DNA from: Endozoicomonas sp. G2_2
GTDB taxonomy: Bacteria; Pseudomonadota; Gammaproteobacteria; Nevskiales; Salinisphaeraceae
Direction of reading: 5' to 3'
Length of the DNA: 64,000 nt
Assembly (NCBI RefSeq): GCF_017744135.1
Contig: NZ_JAGHQU010000003.1
Coordinates: 1-64,000 of the forward strand
Positions 8,447 to 17,284 of the stretch are shown piece after piece (position 1 is the stretch's first letter; each line of letters starts with the position of its first letter). The position numbers and the translations under genes were made by a program. A model generated the notes under the pieces. That model saw nothing but the letters and a program-made list of their open reading frames with translations. It made no database searches and was not told where the DNA came from.

Positions 8447-9798
8447 GCCGGGCCGCAGCCGCACGCGGCGGCGCCAGACTGGATGAAGGCCCGATCGCGC
8501 GCCACCTGATCGCGCTGTCGCTGCCCATGGTCTGGGGCATTCTCGCGATGATCGCCTTCAACGTGGCGGATACCTTCTTCGTCGCGCGGCTGGGCACCGC
8601 GCCGCTGGCCGCGCTGTCGTTCACTTTTCCCGTGGTGATGACGGTTTTCTCACTCGCGCTGGGGCTGGGCATCGGCGCGGCATCGGTGATCTCGCGCACG
8701 GTCGGCCGCGGCGATCACGACGAGGTGCGGCGTCTGACCACCGACAGCATGTGGCTCGCGATGGCCATCGTGCTGGTGTTCATGGCCGCCGGGCTTGCAA
8801 CCATCGAGCCCCTGTTTTCGCTGCTCGGCGCCGGCCCCGAGACGCTGCCGCTGATCGTGGCGTATATGCAGATCTGGTATCTCGGCGCGCCGTTCGTGAT
8901 CGTGCCCATGATCGCCAACAACGCCATGCGCGCCTGCGGCAATGCCCGTCTGCCGAGCGCGATCATGGTGGGCAGCGCGGCGCTGAATTTCGTGCTCGAT
9001 CCGCTGCTGATCTTCGGACTCGGACCGGTGCCCGCGCTCGGCCTCCAGGGCGCGGCGATCGCGTCGCTGGCCGCCCGCGCGGCGGCTTTTGTATTGGCGG
9101 TTGCGGCGTTGCACTACCGCATGCGGCTCATCGTCTGGGCGCTGCCGCGCTGGCAGCACCTGCGCGTGTCGGCGCGGCGCGTTGCCGTTATCGCGCTGCC
9201 GGCCGCCGCGACCAACATGGTCAACCCGATCGCGGTGGCTGTCGTGACCGCCGTGGTGGCGAGCTTCGGCCCGGCCGCGGTGGCCGGCTTCGGCGTGGCC
9301 ACCCGCATCGAGGCGATCGCGGTGGTGCCGCTGCTCGCGCTCACGGCCGGCCTCGGCCCGTTGATAGGCCAGAACTGGGGCGCGTCCGAAGCCGGGCGCG
9401 TGCGCGCGGCGATGCGTATCAGCGCGCTGTTCTGCCTTGCCTGGGGGTTGGCGATCGCCGTGCTGCTGTTCGTGTTCGCCCCGCAGATCGCCGGCCTGTT
9501 CGAGGCGGATGCCGAAACCCGCGCCGCGGCGGTGACCTATCTGCGCTGGGTGCCGCCCACCTTTGCCGCCTACGGCGTGCTGATCTGCGTGAATGCGGCG
9601 TTCAATGCGGTGGGCCAGCCCATGCGGGCAACCGCGCTCATGCTCGGACGCACCTTCGGGTTGTTCGTGCCGCTGGCCGCACTTGGCGGCTGGCTGATCG
9701 GCCTTTGGGCGGTGTTTGCGGCCGCGGCCGTGGCCAACCTCGCGATGGGGCTCGTCGGCTACGCGCTGGCGCGTCGCCGACTCACCGCATCGGTCTGA
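8443..9798 (+). CDS. MATE family multidrug efflux transporter
   Basis: A 451-residue inner-membrane protein with about twelve hydrophobic helices in two similar halves, typical of MATE exporters. The N-terminal half carries the family pattern LPMVWGILAMIAFNVADTFF; the second half restarts near residue 235 with an ALPAAATNMVNPIAV helix. MATE proteins expel cationic drugs or metabolites in exchange for Na+ or H+. The start is GTG 8443, overlapping the pdeM stop by four bases, so translation of exporter and nuclease is probably coupled. This pairing is not part of the usual repair operon. The substrate cannot be read from sequence. Confidence 0.9.
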   Translation: MSRAAAARGGARLDEGPIARHLIALSLPMVWGILAMIAFNVADTFFVARLGTAPLAALSFTFPVVMTVFSLALGLGIGAASVISRTVGRGDHDEVRRLTTDSMWLAMAIVLVFMAAGLATIEPLFSLLGAGPETLPLIVAYMQIWYLGAPFVIVPMIANNAMRACGNARLPSAIMVGSAALNFVLDPLLIFGLGPVPALGLQGAAIASLAARAAAFVLAVAALHYRMRLIVWALPRWQHLRVSARRVAVIALPAAATNMVNPIAVAVVTAVVASFGPAAVAGFGVATRIEAIAVVPLLALTAGLGPLIGQNWGASEAGRVRAAMRISALFCLAWGLAIAVLLFVFAPQIAGLFEADAETRAAAVTYLRWVPPTFAAYGVLICVNAAFNAVGQPMRATALMLGRTFGLFVPLAALGGWLIGLWAVFAAAAVANLAMGLVGYALARRRLTASV

Positions 9799-9800
9799 CG

Positions 9801-10490
9801 CTACGGTGCGTCCTGTCCGCGCCAGGCCTCGAAACGATCGCGCTCGTCCTGGCTGGCGCTATTCCACCAGTACTTGAGCATCTGCAGCGACTGCGGCGGG
9901 GCGTTGTCCGGCGCCGGCTGCGGCCCGGGCGCCGCGCTGGCGTTGGCCGCCCCTTGTGCGACCGGCGCATACACCGTATTGCCGCGGCGGATGGTTTCGA
10001 CTTCCGGCTCGGCCACGCTGACCTGGCCGCTGACCGTTTCGCCGTTGCCGCGATTCTCGATCGCGAGCGTGGGCTCGGCCGCGAACGCTTCGCCGGCGGC
10101 CGGTGTTTCCGGGCGCTCGCCGACGACCGCGTAACGGCTGTTCGCGCTGGCCTGGAACGTCACCGTAATGGGTTCGGAGAGCACGCGCGTGTAGTCGTCC
10201 GTGCGGTCTGTGGTGTTTTCGATGAGATCGAAGTAGCGCAGGACCAACTCGTGCTTGCCGGGGGCCACCCGCAGGTTCTGGTCGCGCCCATCGAAGCTGT
10301 TGAAGCTGTCGCGCAGCACCGTGCCGTCGATCGCCTGGACCTGGAACTGATAGGGCACGAACAGTTCGGCGCTGGCCTGGTCGGCGCGCGCGCCGCTGTC
10401 GAGTTGCCGTACGCTGGCGCAACCGCTGGCCAGTAGAAGCAGAGCGCCGAACAGCAGGCAGGCAGACAGGCGTGAATCGATACGTGGCAT
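9801..10490 (-). CDS. DUF2057 family lipoprotein
   Basis: A 229-residue secreted protein. The signal peptide ends in a lipobox, LLLASGCAS, with Cys about residue 22 as lipidation site. The DUF2057 (YccT-like) domain follows: a glycan-protein-like beta domain with the pattern LRVAPGKHELVLRYFDL. The rest is a low-complexity Pro/Ala stretch and an aromatic C-terminus (LKYWWNSASQDERDRFEAW). Start ATG 10490 (MPRIDSR) was preferred over the longer open frame because it gives a proper signal peptide. Function of the family is unknown; location is predicted as periplasmic side of the inner or outer membrane. It converges on the MATE gene. Confidence 0.8.
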   Translation of the reverse strand: MPRIDSRLSACLLFGALLLLASGCASVRQLDSGARADQASAELFVPYQFQVQAIDGTVLRDSFNSFDGRDQNLRVAPGKHELVLRYFDLIENTTDRTDDYTRVLSEPITVTFQASANSRYAVVGERPETPAAGEAFAAEPTLAIENRGNGETVSGQVSVAEPEVETIRRGNTVYAPVAQGAANASAAPGPQPAPDNAPPQSLQMLKYWWNSASQDERDRFEAWRGQDAP

Positions 10491-10666
10491 GGCCGGTTCC
10501 CGAGAAGAGCGTGAATCGTGGCAGGCCGGCGCGTGTCGCAACGCGCGGCTGATGCACACGATGCGCACGCAACATGACATTTGCATGACAGTTGCGTGAC
10601 GCGGGACACGGCCGCGCTCGTCGCCTGGCTCGGCAGCCTTCGCACGCGGCAGGTAGAATCCCGCGC

Positions 10667-11464
10667 ATGCTTATCGCCATCGTTATCGGCGCCATTGCCG
10701 GCGCTACGTTCATGGGTCTGCCGGGCGCACTGCTCGGCGGCGTTCTCGGTTACTGGGCCGCGCAACTGATCGCCATGACCCTGCTCAAGGGCGCGCTCGG
10801 CACGATCCGCACCCAGTTCCTGAATTCGACGTTCGCCGTTATGGGCGCGCTGTGCAAGGCCGACGGCCAGGTCACGCGCGACGAGATTCGTGTCGCCGAG
10901 GAGCTGTTTTCCAAGCTGCGTCTGTCCGACGACCAGAAGGCGCAGGCCCGGGCGTCGTTCAATCGCGGCAAGGCCGCAGAGTTCGATCTCGACGCCGAAG
11001 TCGAGCGTTTCCGCAAGGTCGCGCGAGGCCAGCGCGCGCTGCACCAGATGTTCCTGCAGGTGCAGATCGCGGCGATCGCCGCCGACGGCAAGATCAGCAG
11101 CGCCGAGCACGACATGATCCTGCGGGTAGCGCGCGGGCTGGGTCTGTCGGATATGGAAATCCGCCAGCTCGAGGCGATGCTGTCCGGTCGCGGCGCGAGT
11201 GGGGCGTCTGGCGACGGCATGGGGTCCAAGGCCGGTGTCGATCCCAAGGAACAACTCGAGCAGGCCTATGCGGTGCTCGGCGTGGAATCGTCGGCCAGCG
11301 ACGGCGAGGTGAAGAAAGCCTATCGTCGCCAGATGAGTCAGAACCATCCCGACAAGCTGGCATCCAAGGGCATGCCGGAAAGCATGCGCGAGATGGCCGA
11401 AGAGAAGACCCGTGAGATCGGCGCCGCCTACGAGCGCATCTGCGAGGCACGCGGCATCAACTGA
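10667..11464 (+). CDS. djlA: Membrane-anchored co-chaperone DjlA
   Basis: A 265-residue protein, close to E. coli DjlA (271). One N-terminal membrane segment (about residues 3-30, Gly-rich) is followed by a TerB-like helical domain (LCKADGQVTRDEI...), then a short linker and a C-terminal J domain with the HPD motif (QNHPDKL). J domains stimulate DnaK ATPase; DjlA is linked to envelope stress signalling through Rcs in enterobacteria. Start ATG 10667 (MLIAIVIGA) fits the family; longer upstream frame residues are not credible. Confidence 0.92.
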   Translation: MLIAIVIGAIAGATFMGLPGALLGGVLGYWAAQLIAMTLLKGALGTIRTQFLNSTFAVMGALCKADGQVTRDEIRVAEELFSKLRLSDDQKAQARASFNRGKAAEFDLDAEVERFRKVARGQRALHQMFLQVQIAAIAADGKISSAEHDMILRVARGLGLSDMEIRQLEAMLSGRGASGASGDGMGSKAGVDPKEQLEQAYAVLGVESSASDGEVKKAYRRQMSQNHPDKLASKGMPESMREMAEEKTREIGAAYERICEARGIN

Positions 11465-11524
11465 ACCGGGCGGCTCGCCCGGGTGATCGGCGGTATACGA
11501 GAACAATAACGAAGGAGAAAAGAT

Positions 11525-11941
11525 ATGGGTCCATCGCTATGGGCATTGACCGGCTTTGCCGGCTGGACGCTGTTGCTGATCGGCGCCATGATCGCTTACC
11601 GCATCCCGCTCGTGCTGTCGATGCGCAAGCGGGCCGACGCCTGGACGCGCGGTCGCGAGGTCGATCAAGCGGCGGTCATGACGCGCCTCGAGGGCGCGTA
11701 TGCCAATTGCCTGGAAATGCTGCCGATATTCGCGTCGGTCGTGCTCGTGGCCGCGGTCGCGGACGCCGAGGCGATTACTGCCGGCCTGGCAGGCTGGTTT
11801 CTCGCAGCCCGCATCGGCCAGTCCGTCGCGCACATTATTTCCGTGCATCACCTGGTGATCTTTTTCGCTCGATTTCCATTCTTTCTGGTCCAGGTGCTGA
11901 TCCTAGCCTACTGGATCATCGCGCTCCTTCAACTGGGCTGA
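11525..11941 (+). CDS. MAPEG family membrane protein
   Basis: A 138-residue protein with four hydrophobic helices. It shows MAPEG features: an Arg-rich loop after helix 1 (RIPLVLSMRKRADAW), a conserved RLEGAYANCLEMLP segment in helix 2, and AARIGQSVAHI in helix 3. MAPEG proteins conjugate glutathione to electrophiles or reduce lipid peroxides at the membrane; bacterial members are mostly uncharacterised. A strong ribosome site (aaggagaaaag) sits 5 bases before the ATG. It stands alone, 60 bases after djlA. Confidence 0.85.
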   Translation: MGPSLWALTGFAGWTLLLIGAMIAYRIPLVLSMRKRADAWTRGREVDQAAVMTRLEGAYANCLEMLPIFASVVLVAAVADAEAITAGLAGWFLAARIGQSVAHIISVHHLVIFFARFPFFLVQVLILAYWIIALLQLG

Positions 11942-11956
11942 CCGACCGGCGCAGGC

Positions 11957-12844
11957 TCAGGTTGCCGTAGACTCCAGCCGCTCGAGAAACCATTGCAGTG
12001 CGCGGCCCGGCGCCGCGGTGCGCCAGAGCAGATGGGTACGCTGGCTATCGCGCGGTGTGGCCAACGGGCGTTCGACCAGGCGGCCCGCGGCAAGCGCTGT
12101 CTGGACCCAGGCCGCGGGGCAGTGGCCGATGCCCAGTCCCTGTTCGATCGCCTCGATCTTGCTGTGCATGGTGGTCACCGTCAGGCGCGGCTGGCCGTCG
12201 AGCAGTCCGGCGCTGCGTGCGGACAGATGGCGCGCGCTGTCGGCGACGACGACCGCCCGCCAGGCCCGCAGTTCGTCTTCGGTGAGCGGGTGTTCGATGG
12301 CGGCCAGAGGATGATCGGGCGCGCAGCAGAACAAGAACGTCACCTGCGTGAATGGCGCCCGGCGGATACCGGCGCCGGCCGGGGGTTCGGCCACGCCAAT
12401 CGCCAGATCCACGCGGTCCTCGATCAACGCCTCCCAGGTGCCGCCGAGCACTTCGCCGCAAACGCGCAGGTTGATGGCCGGGTGCGCACGCTGCAAGGCG
12501 CCGATTGCGGGCCATAGCTGTTGCGGTGCGATCAACCCGTCCACGGCGAGTCGCAGTTCCGGTTCCCAGTGGTCCGCCAAGCGTTGTGCCGCGGCGCCCA
12601 GTTCGCGGCTTGCGGTGAGAATACGACGGCCTTCGTCGAGCAGCAGTCGTCCGGCCGGTGTGAGCACCGCGCGATGGCCGCTGCGGTCGAACACCGCGAT
12701 GCCGAGATCGGATTCAAGCTGGCTGACCGTGTAGGAGACTGCCGAAGGCACGCGGTAGAGCGCGGCCGCCGCGGCGGCGAAGCTGCCGTGGCGTTCGATG
12801 GCGTCCAGCGTTTCCAGTGCTTCGAGTCTGACGGGATCGTTCAT
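11957..12844 (-). CDS. LysR family transcriptional regulator, divergent from pirin
   Basis: A 295-residue LysR-type regulator. The N-terminal winged helix-turn-helix (LEALETLDAIERHGSFAAAA... SAVSYTVSQLESDLG) covers about residues 5-65; the effector-binding domain follows. It is transcribed away from the pirin gene with 118 bases between starts, the arrangement typical of a LysR protein that controls its divergent neighbour. By context it likely regulates the pirin-wrbA-nitroreductase genes; the inducer is unknown. Confidence 0.9.
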   Translation of the reverse strand: MNDPVRLEALETLDAIERHGSFAAAAAALYRVPSAVSYTVSQLESDLGIAVFDRSGHRAVLTPAGRLLLDEGRRILTASRELGAAAQRLADHWEPELRLAVDGLIAPQQLWPAIGALQRAHPAINLRVCGEVLGGTWEALIEDRVDLAIGVAEPPAGAGIRRAPFTQVTFLFCCAPDHPLAAIEHPLTEDELRAWRAVVVADSARHLSARSAGLLDGQPRLTVTTMHSKIEAIEQGLGIGHCPAAWVQTALAAGRLVERPLATPRDSQRTHLLWRTAAPGRALQWFLERLESTAT

Positions 12845-12962
12845 GGGAAAGCGCCGGGGGTTTAGGGTTCAATTAATTTGAATGAGTATGCCAAAACGCT
12901 TCGCTTTTCTCGGTCGCGAGGGCGTCGTAACGTTTCGGTATTGGGTTATCGAGGTATAGATC

Positions 12963-13667
12963 ATGATTCAGGTCAGACCCGCAGAAGAACGTGGCCGCAT
13001 CGACGCCGGCTGGCTGAAGGGGCGCTACAGCTTTTCCTTCGGCGATTATCACGACCCGGCGCATATGGGCGTATCCGATCTGCGTGTGATCAACGATGAT
13101 CATGTCGCGGCGAACGCGGGTTTTCCGACCCACGGCCATCGCGACATGGAGATCGTCACCGTGGTGCTCGACGGCGAAATGGCACACGAGGATTCGATGG
13201 GCAACGGGTCGACCATTCGTGCCGGCGACGTGCAGGTGATGAGCGCCGGGCGCGGCGTGCGGCACAGCGAGTTCAATGCATCCGGCGAGCGCGAATCACA
13301 TTCGCTACAGATTTGGCTGTTTCCGCGCGAGCGCGGTATCGAACCGCGCTACGACCAGGCCCGGTTCGACGGCGAGCGCCTGCACAATCGCCTGCAACCG
13401 GTGGTATCCGGCGACGGCCACGACGGGTCGCTGAGCATCTGCCAGGACGCGATCATCTACCGCTGCCAGCTCGACGCCGGCGCACAGGTGGGCCATGCGG
13501 TCGATGCACCTCGCCAGTTCTGGGTCCAGGTCACGCGCGGTTCGGTGGAGGTGGCCGGCACGCAGCTGCACGAAGGCGACGGCGCGCGAATCGAGGGCGA
13601 GTTCAATCTCGTGTTCGACGGGTTGTCGGACGCCGATTTCCTACTGTTCGATCTGCGCGATATCTAG
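12963..13667 (+). CDS. Pirin family protein (YhaK-like)
   Basis: A 234-residue bicupin. Residues 1-110 form the N-terminal pirin domain with the metal-binding pattern [25 protein letters not shown] split across two motifs (HGHRDMEIV and GEMAHED). The C-terminal cupin includes [13 protein letters not shown]. Pirins of this type can oxidise quercetin-like compounds or act as redox sensors. First gene of a redox row: wrbA follows after 85 bases and a nitroreductase after that. Probably controlled by the divergent LysR gene. Confidence 0.88.
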   Translation: MIQVRPAEERGRIDAGWLKGRYSFSFGDYHDPAHMGVSDLRVINDDHVAANAGFPTHGHRDMEIVTVVLDGEMAHEDSMGNGSTIRAGDVQVMSAGRGVRHSEFNASGERESHSLQIWLFPRERGIEPRYDQARFDGERLHNRLQPVVSGDGHDGSLSICQDAIIYRCQLDAGAQVGHAVDAPRQFWVQVTRGSVEVAGTQLHEGDGARIEGEFNLVFDGLSDADFLLFDLRDI

Positions 13668-13752
13668 TTCCCGGGCCGGGGCGGCAAGCTCTTGGTTCGA
13701 TTTCATGTCCACGGTGGCCCGATCGGGGCCGCTCGTTACAACGGAGCATTCC

Positions 13753-14355
13753 ATGAAGAAGATTCTCGTTCTCTATTATTCGATGTACGGCCATATCGAG
13801 ACGCTGGCCAACGCGGTCGTCGAAGGCGCTCGGAGCGTCGACGGCGTGGAAGTCACGCTCAAGCGCGTGCCCGAGACCATGAGCGCCGAAGCGCTGAAGG
13901 CGGCCGGCGCCAAGACCGATCAGACCGCGGCCGTGGCCGAGCCGGGCGAGATCGCCGAGTACGACGCGATCGTATTCGGCACGCCCACCCGCTTCGGCAA
14001 CATGGCGGGCCAGATGCGCACCTTCCTCGACCAGACCGGCGGGCTGTGGGCCAACGGCAAGCTGGTCAACAAGATCGGCAGCGTTTTCACCTCCAGCGCT
14101 ACCGGTGCCGGCAACGAAACCACCATCACGTCGTTCTGGAACACGCTGGCACATCACGGCATGCTGATCGCGCCGGTCGACTATGCGGGCGCACAGGCGT
14201 TGTTCGACATCTCCGAACTGCGGGGCGGTTCGCCCTACGGCGCATCGACCTACGCCGGTGGCGACGGCTCCCGTCAGCCGAGTGACAAGGAGCTTTCCAT
14301 CGCCCGTTATCAAGGCGAAAAGGTCGCAACCCTGGCCACCGCCCTGAACCTCTGA
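13753..14355 (+). CDS. wrbA: NAD(P)H:quinone oxidoreductase WrbA
   Basis: A 200-residue flavodoxin-fold enzyme, the standard WrbA length. The FMN phosphate loop is [12 protein letters not shown] near the N-terminus; the second FMN-contacting segment is [15 protein letters not shown]. WrbA performs two-electron reduction of quinones to hydroquinones, avoiding semiquinone radicals. Start ATG 13753 ([10 protein letters not shown]) with a GGAGC ribosome site in front. Context with pirin and a nitroreductase suggests a quinone or electrophile defence unit. Confidence 0.94.
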   Translation: MKKILVLYYSMYGHIETLANAVVEGARSVDGVEVTLKRVPETMSAEALKAAGAKTDQTAAVAEPGEIAEYDAIVFGTPTRFGNMAGQMRTFLDQTGGLWANGKLVNKIGSVFTSSATGAGNETTITSFWNTLAHHGMLIAPVDYAGAQALFDISELRGGSPYGASTYAGGDGSRQPSDKELSIARYQGEKVATLATALNL

Positions 14356-14395
14356 CACAGTTCGACGAGCCGAGACAGCGTCAAGCGGAGCGACC

Positions 14396-14992
14396 ATGAG
14401 CAAGAATGCGGCGACCGATCACCGGATCCACAACACGCTGGCGGTGCGCTGGAGCCCCTACGCGTTCAGCGACCGGCCGGTGCCGGCGGCGGATCTCGCC
14501 TCCCTGTTCGAGGCCGCCCGCTGGGCGCCTTCGTCCTATAACGAACAGCCGTGGCGCTATATCGTCGGGGTGAAGGGCGCCGGCAGTACCCACGAGCGCA
14601 TCGTGGAATGTCTGGCCGAAGGCAACCGGGCGTGGGCGCAGAATGCGCCTGTTCTGGCGCTCGGCGTGGTGGTTCGCAACTTCGTGAAGAACGGCAAGCC
14701 CAACAAGGCGGCCGAGCACGATCTGGGGCTTGCCTCGGCCAACCTGGTCACGGAAGCGACGACCCGCAAGCTGCACGTGCACCAGATGATCGGCCTCGAT
14801 CCCGAGGCTGCGCGTGCGGCCTTCGGCGTACCGGAAGAAGCCGAGGTATTCACGGCACTTGCGATCGGTTACCGGGAAATTTCGGCGCAGATGAACGAGG
14901 CGCTGACGGAACGCGATACCAAGCCACGCAGCCGCCGTCCGCTGGACGAGTTCGTCTTTACAGAACACTTCGGTACGCCGCTCCGATTCTAG
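14396..14992 (+). CDS. Nitroreductase family protein
   Basis: A 198-residue FMN-dependent oxidoreductase. The N-terminal R-W-S-P-Y-A-F segment and AARWAPSSYNEQPWRYIV are the usual FMN-binding signature of the family; LGLASANLVTEA and a C-terminal GYRE motif follow. The family reduces nitroaromatics, quinones or flavins with NAD(P)H. It lies 40 bases after wrbA in the same direction. Natural substrate unknown. Confidence 0.88.
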   Translation: MSKNAATDHRIHNTLAVRWSPYAFSDRPVPAADLASLFEAARWAPSSYNEQPWRYIVGVKGAGSTHERIVECLAEGNRAWAQNAPVLALGVVVRNFVKNGKPNKAAEHDLGLASANLVTEATTRKLHVHQMIGLDPEAARAAFGVPEEAEVFTALAIGYREISAQMNEALTERDTKPRSRRPLDEFVFTEHFGTPLRF

Positions 14993-15040
14993 TCGCGCAT
15001 ACCAGATAAAACCGTTCCGGCACGCGCTGTCGGGGTCTGC

Positions 15041-15064
15041 GGCTGTCGTTAATAAGCGACAGCC
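15041..15064 (+). promoter_or_regulatory. Inverted repeat upstream of the BCCT carrier
   Basis: ggctgtcg (15041-15048) and cgacagcc (15057-15064) form an 8-bp perfect inverted repeat around an AT-rich 8-base centre (ttaataag), about 42 bases before the carrier start. No T-run follows, which argues against a terminator for the nitroreductase gene and for an operator. A TetR-type (BetI-like) site is one possibility; no betI is in the window. Confidence 0.4.
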
Positions 15065-15105
15065 ATGTTACAGATAAAAAGGGAATTCAAGATCAAAGCA
15101 ACCGC

Positions 15106-17100
15106 ATGAGCGATAGCGAACCGGTAAAGGCGGGTATTAATCCGCCTGTGTTCTTTCCATCCGTCGTCCTGATCGGAGTGCTCGTCGTGTTCGGCGCGCT
15201 GTTTCCGGACATGGCGAATTCCTTCTTCAGCGGCATGCAGAGCTGGCTGATTGATACCTTCGGATGGCTCTATCTCGGCGCGGTCGGTGTATACCTGATC
15301 TTCTGCATCATGCTGGGGGTCTCCCGGTACGGGCAGTTTCGACTGGGGCCGGATCACAGCGAGCCGGATTTCAGCTATATCTCTTGGTTCGCGATGCTGT
15401 TCTCGGCGGGCATGGGCATCGGCCTGATGTTCTATGGTGTCGCCGAGCCGGTGCTGCACTACGCCAATCCGCCGCAGGGCACGGGCGAGACGGCAGAAGC
15501 CGCGCGCGAGTCCATGCGGATCACCTTTTTCCACTGGGGCATGCACGCCTGGGCGATTTATGCGGTCGTCGGTCTGTGCCTGGCCTACTTCAGCTTTCGT
15601 CGCAATCTGCCGCTGCGCCTGAGTTCGGCGCTGTACCCGCTGATCGGCAAGCGTATCTCCGGGCCGATTGGTAATGCGGTGGATATTCTGGCCGTGTTCG
15701 GCACGCTCTTCGGCGTGGCGACCTCGCTCGGTTTCGGTGCTCAGCAAGTCAATTCGGGTCTGAATTTCCTGTTCGACGTACCGGAAGGCCTGGGCACGCA
15801 GATCGTGCTCATCAGCATCATTACCGTCATGGCCACCACGTCCGTGGTGCTTGGTCTCGATGGCGGTATCCGTCGCGTGTCGGAGCTCAACCTGTGGCTG
15901 GCTGCGGCGCTGCTGCTGTTCGTGATCGTGATGGGCCCGACGCTGTTCATCTTTGAGTCGCTGACCCAGAACATCGGCAACTACATGTCCTCGATCGTGG
16001 ACATGACGTTCAATTCCTACGTCTACACCGGAGACGAGGGCACCGACGGCTTCATGAGCGGCTGGACGCTGTTCTACTGGGCCTGGTGGATTTCCTGGTC
16101 GCCGTTCGTGGGCATGTTCGTTGCCCGTGTCTCGCGCGGTCGCACGATCCGCGAGTTCGTAATGGGGGTTCTGCTGGTGCCGGTGGGCGCCACCTTCCTG
16201 TGGCTGACCGCCTTCGGCGACGGCGCGCTGAACATGATCATGAACGAGGGCGCGAGCAACCTGCTCGAGGCCGTGAACGCAAATACGTCCACGGCGCTGT
16301 TCGTCTTTCTCGAGCAGTTCCCGTTCACCTGGGTGACCTCGATCATCGGCACGCTGTTGGTTATCACCTTCTTCGTAACCTCATCGGACTCCGGTTCGCT
16401 GGTCATCGATATCCTCACCGCCAAGGATGGGGACGAGCCGCCGGTGTGGCAGCGCATTTTCTGGGCTGTGCTCGAAGGTGTGGTCGCAATCGTGCTGCTG
16501 GCCGCCGGTGGCATCGGCGCCCTGCAAGCTGCGTCGCTTGCATCGGCCTTGCCGATCACGGTGCTTCTGCTGGTGATGGCGTACTGCCTGTACAAGTCGC
16601 TGAGCATCGAGGCGGTCAAGCAGGAGAGCATGCGCCACATGATGAACACGCCGTCCAACGTGGCCGGCTTCGGTGGCGGCAGCTGGCAAACCCGGCTGCA
16701 GACACTGGTGACGTCGCCGCGGCGCAAGCAGATCGACGCGTTCCTCGTCGACGTGGTCAAGCCGGCAATGGATGCGGTCTCGAAGCAGTTCGAAGACAGC
16801 GGCATGAGCACCAAGATCAGCGTGGAGGATGACCGCTGCTATCTGGACGTCGACCACGGCGCCGAGATCGACTTCGTCTACGGCGTGCGTGCCCGCCGCT
16901 TCACAGCGCCGTCGTTCTACATGGGCGCGTTTGGCCGCAGCGAAGAGCAGGGCAAGAACCGCGAGCACTACCGTGCCGAGGTCTTCCTGCGCGAAGGCGG
17001 CCAGCAGTACAACGTCGTGGGCTACACGAAGGATCAGCTCATCGGCGATATTCTCGACCAGTACGAAAAGCATCTGCATTTCCTGTATCTGGTCCGCTAG
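15106..17100 (+). CDS. betT: BCCT family choline/betaine transporter, BetT-like
   Basis: A 664-residue secondary carrier with twelve predicted helices and a long cytoplasmic C-terminal domain, close to E. coli BetT (677). Family marks are GMGIGLMFYGVAEPVLHY and the Trp-box region FYWAWWISWSPFVGMF followed by RGRTIREFV. The C-terminal 140 residues (KISVEDDRCYLDVDHG onward, ending YEKHLHFLYLVR) match the BetT tail that senses osmotic stress. It imports choline or betaine as an osmoprotectant, complementing the betaine synthesis genes at 0.9-2.6 kb. No strong ribosome site is seen before ATG 15106, but it is the natural start. No betaine aldehyde or choline dehydrogenase is in the window, so substrate choice between choline and betaine is open. 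Confidence 0.88.
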   Translation: MSDSEPVKAGINPPVFFPSVVLIGVLVVFGALFPDMANSFFSGMQSWLIDTFGWLYLGAVGVYLIFCIMLGVSRYGQFRLGPDHSEPDFSYISWFAMLFSAGMGIGLMFYGVAEPVLHYANPPQGTGETAEAARESMRITFFHWGMHAWAIYAVVGLCLAYFSFRRNLPLRLSSALYPLIGKRISGPIGNAVDILAVFGTLFGVATSLGFGAQQVNSGLNFLFDVPEGLGTQIVLISIITVMATTSVVLGLDGGIRRVSELNLWLAAALLLFVIVMGPTLFIFESLTQNIGNYMSSIVDMTFNSYVYTGDEGTDGFMSGWTLFYWAWWISWSPFVGMFVARVSRGRTIREFVMGVLLVPVGATFLWLTAFGDGALNMIMNEGASNLLEAVNANTSTALFVFLEQFPFTWVTSIIGTLLVITFFVTSSDSGSLVIDILTAKDGDEPPVWQRIFWAVLEGVVAIVLLAAGGIGALQAASLASALPITVLLLVMAYCLYKSLSIEAVKQESMRHMMNTPSNVAGFGGGSWQTRLQTLVTSPRRKQIDAFLVDVVKPAMDAVSKQFEDSGMSTKISVEDDRCYLDVDHGAEIDFVYGVRARRFTAPSFYMGAFGRSEEQGKNREHYRAEVFLREGGQQYNVVGYTKDQLIGDILDQYEKHLHFLYLVR

Positions 17101-17127
17101 ACCGCGCGAATTCATTTGCGCAGATTG

Positions 17128-17158
17128 GCCCGGCGTTGCACGCAACGCCGGGCTTTTT
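17128..17158 (+). terminator. Intrinsic terminator of the BCCT carrier gene
   Basis: gcccggcgttg (17128-17138) pairs perfectly with caacgccgggc (17143-17153) around a 4-base loop, then a run of five T. It lies 28 bases after the stop codon. Confidence 0.9.
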
Positions 17159-17284
17159 CATGCGCGCCATGCAGCCTTCGAGGGCCGGTCGATCCCTGTC
17201 GGCGATGCGACGCCTGCGTGTCGGCGCTGCGGACAGGCGATGGGTTATGCTGGGCGCTTATTTGCCCGCGAGCTCTGCCTGCCG

